A stretch of DNA of 64,000 bases from an uncultured Pelagibacteraceae bacterium. Its GTDB lineage: Bacteria; Pseudomonadota; Alphaproteobacteria; Pelagibacterales; Pelagibacteraceae. The notes under the pieces are model-generated. The model was not told the DNA's origin, made no database searches, and saw only the letters and a program-made list of their open reading frames with translations. Made by a program: the position numbers and the translations under genes. How positions within the stretch are numbered: position 1 is the first letter of the stretch; each line of letters begins with the position of its first letter. This document shows, one piece after another, positions 36,161 to 45,575 of this stretch. The stretch lies in NCBI GenBank assembly GCA_902629215.1, contig CACOQC010000001.1, positions 1-64,000 of the forward strand, given 5' to 3'.

Positions 36161-36547
36161 TTAACTCAAATAAATAGGATTAATCAAATTTTTTTTAATT
36201 TTATATTTTTGACATAAATTTGGAATATCTTCATATTTAACTTCGTTTTCGTACTCAAAATCATCAAAACTAAAGCAAAAATAATCAATATTATTTGATA
36301 AATTAATAGCTTTTACAATTGAAAGTGAATTTCTTATTCCAGCAAAACTTCCTGGACCCCTATTTACATAAATTTGTGAAATTTTTTTAAAACTTAAATT
36401 TTTTGACATTAAAAATTCATTAATAAGCATTACCAGTTTTTCATAGTTATTTTTACTATTTTCATAAATAATATTATAACTATTATCATTATTAATGATC
36501 ATAAAAAAAACTTTGTCTTTGGCCGCATCAATTATTAGCTTATTCAT
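36161..36547 (-). CDS. tsaB: TsaB, tRNA threonylcarbamoyladenosine biosynthesis, short form
   Basis: Non-catalytic partner of TsaD in making t6A37 on ANN-reading tRNAs. The 128-aa product begins MNKLIIDAA and has the family core QIYVNRGPGSFAGIRNSLSIVKAI near 68-91, the usual VGxGPGSFTGxR motif. The C-terminal half of full-length TsaB (about 230 aa in E. coli) is missing, but the end INPIYLS resembles the normal P.YLR terminus, so it looks reduced and not broken. Its first 53 bases overlap the divergent deacetylase gene. rimI, its usual neighbour, is absent. Confidence 0.85.
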   Translation of the reverse strand: MNKLIIDAAKDKVFFMIINNDNSYNIIYENSKNNYEKLVMLINEFLMSKNLSFKKISQIYVNRGPGSFAGIRNSLSIVKAINLSNNIDYFCFSFDDFEYENEVKYEDIPNLCQKYKIKKNLINPIYLS

Positions 36548-37562
36548 CTTACAATTTATTTTTTTCACTAACTCTAATTCACAAGACAATAATAGTAAAT
36601 ATTATTCAAACGATAGTGGTGTTTTATCTATAATGTATCATCGCTTTAATGAAAATAAATATCCATCAACAAATGTACGTATGGAGATCTTTCATAAACA
36701 AATGGAAGTTATAAAACAACTAGGTTATAAATTTTATAATCCAGAGTATTTTTTGAAAGAATTTGAAAAACCAAAAAATGAAAAGAAAATATTAATTACT
36801 ATAGATGATGGATTTAAATCATTTTATAATGAAGCTTGGCCATATTTAAAAAAAAATAATATTCCATTTATCCTTTTTGTGTCTACTGAACCTGTTGGAA
36901 AATATGGCTATATGTCATGGGATGAAATTAAAGAAATAGATGAATCTAAATTAGGTTTTATTGGCCATCATTCACATACTCATAAATATCTAATTGATTT
37001 TAGCGAAAAGGAATTTGAAAATGATATAGAAACAGCTTCAAGAATTTTTCAAAAAGAACTTGGATATGTACCACCAATTTTTTCTTATCCTTTTGGAGAA
37101 TATTCATTTTATATGAAAAATTACATTTCTAAAAATTTTAAATTAGCGTTTGGTCAACATTCTGGGATTATTGATATAAATAAAGATAAATATGAACTTC
37201 CTCGATTTCCAATCAATGAAAAATATGGAGAATTAAAAAGGTTTAAATCAATAATTAATTATCTACCACTTGAATACAAATCATTAGAACCTGAGGAAAA
37301 AAAGTTAAACAAAAATAACAATCCTCCAAAATTGATTGTAAAATTTTTTGATGAACAAAAAAATATAGAAAATATTAACTGTTATTCAAATGATGGTGGT
37401 AATTGGAAAAAACCAAATCTGAAATTTTTATCGAATACTCTAATAATCAATTTTGAAGATCCTTTCTTACCTAGACGAGGTAGAATAAATTGTTCATTAA
37501 ATGATAATGGGAAATGGCGTTGGTTTGGAACACAATTTACCGTGAAACAAAAACTAAATTAA
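36495..37562 (+). CDS. Secreted polysaccharide deacetylase family protein
   Basis: A 355-aa exported NodB-fold enzyme. A signal peptide (MIIKKTLSLAASIISLFILQFIFF) precedes the conserved VLSIMYHRF, the metal Asp pair in ITIDDGFKSFY near 97, and the His ligands in GHHSHTHKYL near 156. A C-terminal beta-rich domain of about 100 residues (245-355) has four cysteines (two in NCYSN/NCSLN-type contexts). Probable substrate: peptidoglycan or another N-acetylated glycan. The signal-peptide region is antisense to the start of tsaB. Confidence 0.85.
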   Translation: MIIKKTLSLAASIISLFILQFIFFTNSNSQDNNSKYYSNDSGVLSIMYHRFNENKYPSTNVRMEIFHKQMEVIKQLGYKFYNPEYFLKEFEKPKNEKKILITIDDGFKSFYNEAWPYLKKNNIPFILFVSTEPVGKYGYMSWDEIKEIDESKLGFIGHHSHTHKYLIDFSEKEFENDIETASRIFQKELGYVPPIFSYPFGEYSFYMKNYISKNFKLAFGQHSGIIDINKDKYELPRFPINEKYGELKRFKSIINYLPLEYKSLEPEEKKLNKNNNPPKLIVKFFDEQKNIENINCYSNDGGNWKKPNLKFLSNTLIINFEDPFLPRRGRINCSLNDNGKWRWFGTQFTVKQKLN

Positions 37563-38630
37563 GCTCTCTAATTTTATGCTAGAAGGTAATAACTTAGCAT
37601 CATCAAAATCCTCAAGATTGTTTTGCTTTATAATTTTTTGTAAGACCTCAACATATTGATTTCCAGTTTCCGCATATTCATCTAAAAATTTAGAAAGTAT
37701 AATACTATTTAACGGCAAGCCTTTATCTCGTAATTTTGCTCTTTCTTTTCTAAATTCTTTGTATGATGAGTGTGTGTTTAGATTTCTTTGATAAGCTCTA
37801 ACTGACGCTTGAAGCACATTAAATTTCATTACTTTATGACCTTCATCTTTATCTGCATCCTTTGGTTTTAAACCCTCACCTGACCATGTCCATTGTCCGA
37901 AAAGGGCATTTCCTTCTTGTGCAAATCTTGAAGTACCCCAGCCAGTTTCCTTTGCTGCTTGAGCTAAAGCCAAAGACACAGGAACTTCATCCATTCTAAT
38001 TTTTAAAGTTGATAAATCTTTTGATGGAATACCATACTGTTTGTACTTTTTATCTAGCCATTTTTTTTCTAAATCTGTGTTATTACTTTTATTAATTATG
38101 CTAAATAATCTTTTTCTATCTAACTTTATATTATTATTTTCTTTCAGTATTAATGGTAAAACTATTTGAATAAAAAATTCTTTTCTTTTATTAGTATTTT
38201 CAATCATTTTAATTTCATTCGGCAATAATGTTAAAGCTACAGGTTTTACCAATTTTGTTTTTCTTACATCTTCAAGTTTATAGTCTGTATCTTCAAATAA
38301 TTGTTTTATAGTAGAAGCATTCAATCTTACAGTATCTGTTTCTAAGTCATTAAGACTAAAAATATCTTTTAGTAAATCTTTCTCATCCAATATTTTATCA
38401 TCACTTTCTACACTACTAGAGCCATTATTAAGAGTATATGCTAAAACTTGTTTAGATTTATTTTCAAAAGCACCATCTTTATTGTTTGCGTAATTTATGA
38501 CTAAAGGCATTGAATAAAAAAAGAAAATTAATAACAAAGAGGAAATAAAAATTCTTGGAATTGATCCTATTTCTTTTTGATCAAAATATTGAATGAACTT
38601 AGTTTTTTTTATCAAGTTTTTTTTATACAT
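37554..38630 (-). CDS. Bax-like glucosaminidase-domain membrane protein
   Basis: A 358-aa protein with an N-terminal membrane anchor (about 25-47) and a C-terminal peptidoglycan glucosaminidase domain (about 190-340). The catalytic region is VPVSLALAQAAKETGWGTSRFAQEGNALFGQW, with the family's conserved Glu in AKETGWG and the NALFGQW motif. It resembles E. coli Bax. It likely trims glycan strands in the periplasm. It converges with the deacetylase gene, overlapping 9 bases, so two cell-wall genes face each other. Confidence 0.85.
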   Translation of the reverse strand: MYKKNLIKKTKFIQYFDQKEIGSIPRIFISSLLLIFFFYSMPLVINYANNKDGAFENKSKQVLAYTLNNGSSSVESDDKILDEKDLLKDIFSLNDLETDTVRLNASTIKQLFEDTDYKLEDVRKTKLVKPVALTLLPNEIKMIENTNKRKEFFIQIVLPLILKENNNIKLDRKRLFSIINKSNNTDLEKKWLDKKYKQYGIPSKDLSTLKIRMDEVPVSLALAQAAKETGWGTSRFAQEGNALFGQWTWSGEGLKPKDADKDEGHKVMKFNVLQASVRAYQRNLNTHSSYKEFRKERAKLRDKGLPLNSIILSKFLDEYAETGNQYVEVLQKIIKQNNLEDFDDAKLLPSSIKLESLI

Positions 38631-38633
38631 ATA

Positions 38634-39173
38634 TTAAATTGCCTCAACTTGTTTAACTTCAGGTATATAATGACACAAAAGATTTTGAACGCCTTGCTTC
38701 AAAGTCATCGTTGAACTAGGGCAACCTGAGCAACTACCCTGTAATTGAACCCTAACAATTCCATTTTTAAATTCTTTAAACTTTATATCCCCGCCATCTT
38801 TAGCAACAGCTGGTCTTATTTTTTCATTTAAAATTTGAACAATTTTTTTTTCTATATCTTTTAAGTTTTCTAAATTTTCATTTAAATCTTTATCAATTAC
38901 ATATTCTTTACCATCTGAATAATAATCATTTATTAATGAGATAATAATATGCTTTAAATTTTCCCATTCTATATCTTCGTACTTATTCACCGAGACAAAA
39001 TCTTTTCCTAAAAAAATACTTTCAACACCATTTACAGAAAGTAAATTTCTAATTAATTCATTGTTACTCTCATTTTTGTCATTTATTTCAAAAGATCCAT
39101 TATTTGATACAATCTTTCCAGGCAAAAATTTTATTGAATTTGGATTTGGTGTAGTCTCTATTTGAACAAACAT
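38634..39173 (-). CDS. Nfu-type Fe-S cluster scaffold/carrier protein
   Basis: A 179-aa protein with an N-terminal Nfu domain (MFVQIETTPNPNSIKFLPGK, residues 1-90) and a C-terminal NifU-like domain (about 105-175). The latter has the cluster-binding CSGCPSSTMTLKQGV near residue 153 and the preceding IRPAVAKDGGDI. It delivers 4Fe-4S clusters; clients in this window include MiaB, Nth and the rubrerythrin-linked Fe-S protein. Architecture is that of mitochondrial/alphaproteobacterial NFU1. Confidence 0.93.
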   Translation of the reverse strand: MFVQIETTPNPNSIKFLPGKIVSNNGSFEINDKNESNNELIRNLLSVNGVESIFLGKDFVSVNKYEDIEWENLKHIIISLINDYYSDGKEYVIDKDLNENLENLKDIEKKIVQILNEKIRPAVAKDGGDIKFKEFKNGIVRVQLQGSCSGCPSSTMTLKQGVQNLLCHYIPEVKQVEAI

Positions 39174-39225
39174 ATTTTATTTATAATCATAAATTATAAA
39201 ATTAAAACTTGATATTTTAAATGTC

Positions 39226-40227
39226 TTAAAAGCCTACTATTTCGTGAATTTTTTTTATTTTAAGTGAGGCTTGTTCATTAGCTTTTTCATATCCCTCAAC
39301 TAGAATTTCATCTAAAAAACTTTTTTCATTTAACAATTTTTTAATTTCTTTAGAAATTGGTGAAATTTTCTCAACTATTACTTGTGATAATTTTTCTTTA
39401 AATTCAGAAAAATTCTTCCCTGAAAATTCATTTATTGATTTTTCGAGTGTTAAACCTGTTAAGCTAGAATAAATTCCAATTAAATTTTTTGCTTCTGGTC
39501 TCTTATTGAGCTCATCATTATTTGATGGCATCGGCAATGGATCTGTTTTTGCTTTTTTAATTTTATTAATTATTACATCTGAACTATCAGTTAGATTTAT
39601 TCTACTTAAATCTGATAATTCTGATTTACTCATTTTTTTAGTCCCATCCTTAAGGCTCATAATTCTTGAAAATTCTTTTTGAATTAATGGCTCAGGCACT
39701 TTAAAAAAATTTTCTGCTTTAAAATCATTATTAAATTTCTGAGCAACATCTCTACAAAGTTCTAAATGTTGTTTTTGATCATCTCCAACTGGTACATGTG
39801 TTGCATCATATAATAATATATCCGCTGCCATTAAAACTGGATAAGAATATAATCCAACACTTGCTTTTTCTTTATCTTGACCAGCTTTTTCCTTAAATTG
39901 AGTCATTCTACTCAGCCAACCAGTTCTTGCAGTACAACTTAAAATCCAAGCTGCTTCAGAGTGAGCTGTTACACTTGATTGATTGAATATAATACTTTTT
40001 TTTGGATCTATCCCGCTGGCTACAAAAGTAGCTACTGTTTCACGAATGTTATTTCTAAGTTCCTTGGGATCTTGTTTTACTGTTATTGCATGTAAATCAA
40101 CTACACAAAATATGCAATCATTTTCATCATCATTATTCAACTCTACAAAATTTTTTATTGCTCCCAAATAATTACCTAAATGAAGATTACCAGTAGGTTG
40201 AACGCCTGAAAATATTTTTTTTACCAT
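39226..40227 (-). CDS. trpS: Tryptophanyl-tRNA synthetase
   Basis: Charges tRNA-Trp. The 333-aa class I synthetase has [16 protein letters not shown] near residue 6 (HIGH-equivalent HLGN), the specificity region [13 protein letters not shown] near 148, and the KMSKS loop [10 protein letters not shown] near 196. Length and motifs are normal. It follows murJ by two bases on the minus strand, an arrangement common in alphaproteobacteria. Confidence 0.97.
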   Translation of the reverse strand: MVKKIFSGVQPTGNLHLGNYLGAIKNFVELNNDDENDCIFCVVDLHAITVKQDPKELRNNIRETVATFVASGIDPKKSIIFNQSSVTAHSEAAWILSCTARTGWLSRMTQFKEKAGQDKEKASVGLYSYPVLMAADILLYDATHVPVGDDQKQHLELCRDVAQKFNNDFKAENFFKVPEPLIQKEFSRIMSLKDGTKKMSKSELSDLSRINLTDSSDVIINKIKKAKTDPLPMPSNNDELNKRPEAKNLIGIYSSLTGLTLEKSINEFSGKNFSEFKEKLSQVIVEKISPISKEIKKLLNEKSFLDEILVEGYEKANEQASLKIKKIHEIVGF

Positions 40228-40229
40228 GT

Positions 40230-41759
40230 TTAATACTTTAATTTAAGATCTTTGGAATTAAAAGCTTTGATAAGAAATGATATCAACAAATATAAAATTA
40301 AAGCTAATATTACAACTAAAATTAAGTAAAATAATTTAAATTTATAATCATATATTAAATAATTACTAAAAAAAGAAATTAGATAATTAAAAATAAAGCC
40401 CATTAAAATAGATGCAAAAATGATTTTAAAAAAATTCTTTAAAAATATCTTGTTAAATGAAAATAATTTTTTATTACTTAAACAAATATACAAAATTATA
40501 GAATTAAACCAAGACGAGATGGATGTTGCTATGGGAATTATTATAAACCCAATATCTCTAAAATAATAAAGACTGATAATAATATTTAAAATTACAGAAA
40601 TTAAAGAAATATAAAAAGGTGTCTTGGTATCATGATTAGCAAAGAAAAAACTGGAAAAAACTTTTATCAACGCAAATGCAGGTAGCCCGAAGGAGAAATA
40701 ATAAAGAGCATAAGCTGAATTTTCCACCGAAATCTCGTCAAAAGATCCATAACCAAATAAAGCAGAAATAATCTCATTTGAACCAATCATTAGAGCTATA
40801 GTAGCAGGGATACTTAAAAACATACTTAATTCTAAAGCTTTATTTTGAATTAAATGAATTTTATCTATTTTGTTCATTTGAACGTATTTTGATAATTGTG
40901 GTAAAACTACAACTCCAATAGCAATTCCTGCTATCGCTAAGTTTATTTGATAAATTCTATCTGCGTAATAAAGATAAGAGACTGCGCTAGCTTGGAATGA
41001 TGCAATTATTGTTCCAACTAGTATATTTATTTGGGTTACTCCTGATGAAAAAATACTTGGTAAAAGTTTTTTGAAAAAAATTTTGACTGGTTTCGTTATA
41101 TGAAAATTAAAATTTAATTTAAATGAATAAAATTTATTTACAAATTTATACAAAAAAATAATTTGAAGAAAGCCTGCAATTGAAACACCATAAGAAAGAT
41201 AGTATACAATATGGTCGTCTAATAATTTCCCAAAAAATAATATTCCAATTAATATTATATTTAAAATAATTGGCGCTGCTGAAGCTGCTGCAAATTTATT
41301 ATATGAATTCAAGATTGCTGCAAAAAAAGATGCTAAACATACAAACATTAAGAATGGAAATGTAATTCTAGTTAAAGATATTGCTAATTGTAATTTCTCA
41401 GTATCTCCCACAAATCCAGGAGCAATTAAACTTACAAAAATTGGCATGAAAATCTCTATTATGAATACTAAAAAAAAAAGACTCAAAAACAAAAGATTAA
41501 AAATTTGATCTGCAAATTTTTTTGATTTTACTTTTCCTTTAGTGAGCTCAGATGTATAACTAGGAACAAAAGCAGCATTAAATGTTCCCTCAGCAAATAA
41601 TCTTCTAAAAGTATTCGGAATTCTAAATGCAACAAAAAAAGCATCAGCAATAAGGCCTGTGCCTAGAAATATTGCAATTAAGATGTCTCTTAAATAACCA
41701 AGTATTCTGCTGATTATTGTATAAAATCCAAAAGTCCCTGTTGACTTAATTAAATTCAT
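40230..41759 (-). CDS. murJ: Lipid II flippase MurJ
   Basis: MOP-superfamily transporter that flips lipid II across the inner membrane for peptidoglycan synthesis. The 509-aa product is almost entirely hydrophobic, about 14 helices, starting with [25 protein letters not shown] and containing the family's [29 protein letters not shown] near 39-67. Start at 41759 leaves a 51-base gap to the divergent malic enzyme gene. Confidence 0.95.
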   Translation of the reverse strand: MNLIKSTGTFGFYTIISRILGYLRDILIAIFLGTGLIADAFFVAFRIPNTFRRLFAEGTFNAAFVPSYTSELTKGKVKSKKFADQIFNLLFLSLFFLVFIIEIFMPIFVSLIAPGFVGDTEKLQLAISLTRITFPFLMFVCLASFFAAILNSYNKFAAASAAPIILNIILIGILFFGKLLDDHIVYYLSYGVSIAGFLQIIFLYKFVNKFYSFKLNFNFHITKPVKIFFKKLLPSIFSSGVTQINILVGTIIASFQASAVSYLYYADRIYQINLAIAGIAIGVVVLPQLSKYVQMNKIDKIHLIQNKALELSMFLSIPATIALMIGSNEIISALFGYGSFDEISVENSAYALYYFSFGLPAFALIKVFSSFFFANHDTKTPFYISLISVILNIIISLYYFRDIGFIIIPIATSISSWFNSIILYICLSNKKLFSFNKIFLKNFFKIIFASILMGFIFNYLISFFSNYLIYDYKFKLFYLILVVILALILYLLISFLIKAFNSKDLKLKY

Positions 41760-41810
41760 AAATCATATTAGTCTTAATTTTACCCCATTTGTACACCTAA
41801 TTAATAAAAA

Positions 41811-44093
41811 ATGAAAAAAACAAAAGTTGATCATTATACTGATAAAGAAGCATTAGAATTTCATAGCTACAAAAAACCTGGCAAGATTGAAATTTCTTCT
41901 TCTAAAAATATGACTACAAAGAGAGATCTAGCTTTAGCATATTCTCCAGGTGTTGCCGCACCTGTGAGAGCGATAAGCGAAAATCCTGAGGCTGTTTTTG
42001 ATTATACAAGTAAAGGAAATTTAGTTGCTGTTATAAGTAATGGTTCAGCTATTTTAGGTATGGGAAATTTAGGTGCTTTAGCCTCAAAACCAGTAATGGA
42101 AGGAAAAGCAGTTTTATTTAAAAGATTTGCAGATATTGACTCAATAGATCTTGAGATAGATTCAGGTGATGCAAATGAAATTATTAATAGTATAAAAAAT
42201 TTTGCTCCAAGTTTTGGTGGAATAAATCTCGAAGATATTGCCGCTCCAGATTGTTTTATTATAGAAGAAAAGTTAAAAGAAATCTTAGATATACCAGTTT
42301 TTCATGATGACCAACATGGTACGGCTATTATTACGACAGCAGCATTAATAAATGCCCTAGATATTAGCAAAAAAAAAATTGATGAAATAAAAATAGTTGT
42401 GAATGGTGCAGGTGCCTCTGCAATGGCTTGTACTAATTTATTCAAAAAAAGCGGAGTTCCTCAAAAAAATATAACTATGGTGGATAGAAAAGGTGTAATT
42501 TTTAGAGGTAGAGATAATTTAAACCAATGGAAATCTAGTCATGCAATCGATACAAAAAATCGAACATTAGATGATGCAATTAAAAATGCAGATGTATTTT
42601 TAGGTCTATCCGCAAAAGGTGCTTTAACAAAAGATATGGTAAAAAAAATGTCTAAGAATCCAATTATATTTGCTTGTGCAAACCCTGATCCTGAAATCAC
42701 ACCAGAAGAAATTGAAGAAGTAAGAGATGATGCAATTATAGCAACTGGCAGATCTGATTATCCTAACCAAGTGAATAATTTAATAGGCTTTCCTTATATT
42801 TTTAGAGGTGCATTGGATGTAAGAGCAAAAACAATCAATGAAGAAATGAAAGTTGCTGCTGCTCATGCAATTGCAAATTTAGCAAAAGAAGATGTACCAG
42901 ACGAGGTAGTTGCTGCAATGGGTGGAGAAAGACCACACTATGGAAAAAATTATATAATTCCATCAACTTTTGATCCAAGATTAATTAGTGTAATTCCAGC
43001 TGCTGTTGCAAAAGCTGCAATGGAGACAGGTGTTGCAAGAATTAATATTGAAAACTTTGATACATATAAAGATCAACTCAAACAAAGATTAGATCCAACT
43101 GTAACCATTATGCAAGGTGTAAATAACTACATTAAGAAAAAACAAAAAAAAGTAGTTTTTGCTGATGGTGAAGATGAAAATATGCTTAAAGCTGCAATAG
43201 CTTTTAAAAATTCAAAACTAGGAATACCAATTTTGATTGGAAAAGAAGAATTAATTAAAAATCAAATAAAAAAAATTGGTTACAACGAAAACTTCGATAT
43301 CGAAATTGTAAACTCAAAAGATACTCCTAAAAGAGAAAAATATGTAAAATATTTGTTTAAAAGACTTCAAAGAGAAAAAGGGATGTTAGAGTGGGATTGT
43401 GACAGACTTATAAGGAATGATAGAGTGATTTGGGCATCTTGCATGGTTGCTTGCAAAGATGCTGACGCAATGGTTACTGGAAATACAAGAAGATATTCTT
43501 CATCCCTTGAAAAAATAACTCAAGTGGTGGATCCAAGACCTGGAGAAATAATGTTTGGTTTAAACTTAATTGTAAATAGAGGTAAAACCATTTTCATTTG
43601 TGATACTTCAGTAATTGAATATCCAAATGCAGAACAATTAGCTGAAATGGCAAAATCAGCAGCTAGAGTTGTAAAACTTTTTGGTATTGTTCCAAAAATT
43701 GCTTTTTTATCTCACTCAACTTTTGGCCAACCTGCAACTGATAGAACTAAAAGATTAAGTGATGCTGTAGAAATTTTGAAAAAAAATAATGTTGATTTTA
43801 AATTTGATGGGGAAATGCAACCCGATGTGGCTTTGGAAGAAATTTATAAAGAGCTTTATCCTTTTTCTGAAATTGTTGGTAATTCAAATGTTCTTATCAT
43901 GCCAAGTCAACATAGTGCTGCTATTTCATATAAAATGATTAAATCAATGAGTAGAGCAAAAGTTATTGGACCATTATTGATTGGTTTAGGTTTACCTATC
44001 GAAATTGCACCTTTAAGAAGTTCTACTTCAGAAATATTAAATCTAGCTTCTATAGCTGCATATTCAGCTGATGTTATTGACTATAAAAAATAA
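41811..44093 (+). CDS. maeB: NADP-dependent malic enzyme with phosphotransacetylase-like domain
   Basis: Oxidatively decarboxylates malate to pyruvate, giving NADPH. The 760-aa fusion has an N-terminal malic enzyme (about 1-430) with LALAYSPGVAAPV, FHDDQHGTAII and VVNGAGASAMACTNL, and a C-terminal PTA-like domain (about 440-760) with VFADGEDENML and MPSQHSAAISYKM. In related enzymes the PTA half is regulatory and responds to acetyl-CoA. Full length and intact. Flanked by murJ (divergent) and a BON lipoprotein (convergent). Confidence 0.96.
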   Translation: MKKTKVDHYTDKEALEFHSYKKPGKIEISSSKNMTTKRDLALAYSPGVAAPVRAISENPEAVFDYTSKGNLVAVISNGSAILGMGNLGALASKPVMEGKAVLFKRFADIDSIDLEIDSGDANEIINSIKNFAPSFGGINLEDIAAPDCFIIEEKLKEILDIPVFHDDQHGTAIITTAALINALDISKKKIDEIKIVVNGAGASAMACTNLFKKSGVPQKNITMVDRKGVIFRGRDNLNQWKSSHAIDTKNRTLDDAIKNADVFLGLSAKGALTKDMVKKMSKNPIIFACANPDPEITPEEIEEVRDDAIIATGRSDYPNQVNNLIGFPYIFRGALDVRAKTINEEMKVAAAHAIANLAKEDVPDEVVAAMGGERPHYGKNYIIPSTFDPRLISVIPAAVAKAAMETGVARINIENFDTYKDQLKQRLDPTVTIMQGVNNYIKKKQKKVVFADGEDENMLKAAIAFKNSKLGIPILIGKEELIKNQIKKIGYNENFDIEIVNSKDTPKREKYVKYLFKRLQREKGMLEWDCDRLIRNDRVIWASCMVACKDADAMVTGNTRRYSSSLEKITQVVDPRPGEIMFGLNLIVNRGKTIFICDTSVIEYPNAEQLAEMAKSAARVVKLFGIVPKIAFLSHSTFGQPATDRTKRLSDAVEILKKNNVDFKFDGEMQPDVALEEIYKELYPFSEIVGNSNVLIMPSQHSAAISYKMIKSMSRAKVIGPLLIGLGLPIEIAPLRSSTSEILNLASIAAYSADVIDYKK

Positions 44094-44094
44094 T

Positions 44095-44688
44095 TTAATC
44101 TTTTTGAATTCTTAAATTTTCTACTAATAAAATACTTGCTATCACATCTTCTACATCCAATATTTGTTTTGCTTCTTTTATTACTAGATTTTTTTCATCA
44201 GATGTAATTGCAATACCATAAATATAAATTTTCTTTTTGTATGTATCAATTTGATAGTTTGATGCCTTTATATTTTTATTAAAAATAAGCGCAGTTTTTA
44301 ATTGAGAAGTAATTAGAATATCTTTGGCAGACTGTTTAAAGTTAAACTCCTCTCTAATTTTTATATCATTTCTTACAGATCTAACGCCTTGTGTTTCCCA
44401 TGCTAATTTTGTTAATTTTAATTTTTCCTCTGGATTATCAACTTTACCTTTAAGAAATATTCTTCCATCTAAAACTTTTGATTTAATAGATAAAAGATAT
44501 TTTTTATCTATTAAAATTATTCTTGCACTCAAACTTTTCTGCATTATAGAGTCATCGATTTGTGTCCCTATTGATCTTGGATCTGTTGCTACGCTTACAC
44601 CTGTTCCAAAAATTCCTGTTGATGAGACACCAACACAGCTATTAATAATTAAAGTTAGAAGTAATAATATAGTTAAATTAATTCTCAT
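44095..44688 (-). CDS. BON-domain lipoprotein (YraP/DolP-like)
   Basis: A 197-aa secreted lipoprotein with signal MRINLTILLLLTLIINSC (lipobox IINSC near residue 18) and two BON domains: about 50-115 with LLSIKSKVLDGRIFLKGKVDNPEEK and 120-190 with YQIDTYKKKIYIYGIA. BON lipoproteins such as DolP bind membranes and support outer-membrane integrity. Its start overlaps the rsmI end by 11 bases; the rsmI-yraN-yraP locus is conserved in proteobacteria, but yraN is absent here. Confidence 0.88.
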   Translation of the reverse strand: MRINLTILLLLTLIINSCVGVSSTGIFGTGVSVATDPRSIGTQIDDSIMQKSLSARIILIDKKYLLSIKSKVLDGRIFLKGKVDNPEEKLKLTKLAWETQGVRSVRNDIKIREEFNFKQSAKDILITSQLKTALIFNKNIKASNYQIDTYKKKIYIYGIAITSDEKNLVIKEAKQILDVEDVIASILLVENLRIQKD

Positions 44689-45544
44689 TTTTCAATTTAA
44701 GACAATAATCATATATTAATTTTTTTGATATTTTATTTTCTTTGTTAACCAATTTTATAATTTCTTTAATACTTAATTTATTTATTAATTTACTAATATT
44801 TCTTTTATCTGATTCACTCAATAAATGTGAGAATTTATTACTTTTTTTTTTTTCTGATATTACTATTGTGATTTCCCCTTTTAAATTCATATCTAATTTG
44901 TCAAGATCATTTATTTTGGATCTTATAAACTCCTCATAATATTTTGAAATTTCTCTACAAATCACAATCTCTCTTCCAATAAATTTTTCTTTTAAAAAAG
45001 GGATTATTTTATCAATTTTTTTTGGTGAAATGAAAAAAACTAACGAACAATCTAAATTTGATAATATATTTAAGTCCTCTAATAATTTCTTTTTTTTTTC
45101 AGGAAAAAAACCATAGAAAAAGAATTTCTCTGAAAAGCCGCTAATCGAAATAGCAGAAGAAACAGACGATGGTCCTGGTAAAGGAATAATTGCAATGTTT
45201 TTTTTAACACATTCATTAATTAATAAATTACCAGGATCAGAAATTGTAGGTGTTCCTGCATCTGATATAAGTGAAATAATTTTTTTATTTACTAAAAGAT
45301 TAATTATTTTGTCTAAATTTTTTTTCTCATTGAACTTATGATATGAAATTAACTTTGATTTAATTTTATATTTATCAAATAATTTTTTTGAAACTCTTGT
45401 ATCTTCACATAAAATATAATCAGAATTTTTTAATATTTCTATGGATCTTAATGTAATATCACCTAAATTTCCAATCGGAGTCGGCACCACATAAAGGCCA
45501 TTTTTTAGATTTTTATTATTAGGTATTGTTAAATTTACAATCAT
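44678..45544 (-). CDS. rsmI: 16S rRNA (cytidine-1402-2'-O)-methyltransferase
   Basis: SAM-dependent methylation of C1402 in the ribosomal P site. The 288-aa tetrapyrrole-methylase-fold protein has LYVVPTPIGNLGDITLRSIE near residue 17, CEDTRVSKKL near 46, LISDAGTPTISDPG near 90-103 and LPGPSSVSSAI near 123. It stands divergent from the LpoA-like gene, which is the usual arrangement at this locus. Confidence 0.96.
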   Translation of the reverse strand: MIVNLTIPNNKNLKNGLYVVPTPIGNLGDITLRSIEILKNSDYILCEDTRVSKKLFDKYKIKSKLISYHKFNEKKNLDKIINLLVNKKIISLISDAGTPTISDPGNLLINECVKKNIAIIPLPGPSSVSSAISISGFSEKFFFYGFFPEKKKKLLEDLNILSNLDCSLVFFISPKKIDKIIPFLKEKFIGREIVICREISKYYEEFIRSKINDLDKLDMNLKGEITIVISEKKKSNKFSHLLSESDKRNISKLINKLSIKEIIKLVNKENKISKKLIYDYCLKLKNEN

Positions 45545-45575
45545 TTTTGTAGTTAAACTATTATAATATCATTAA

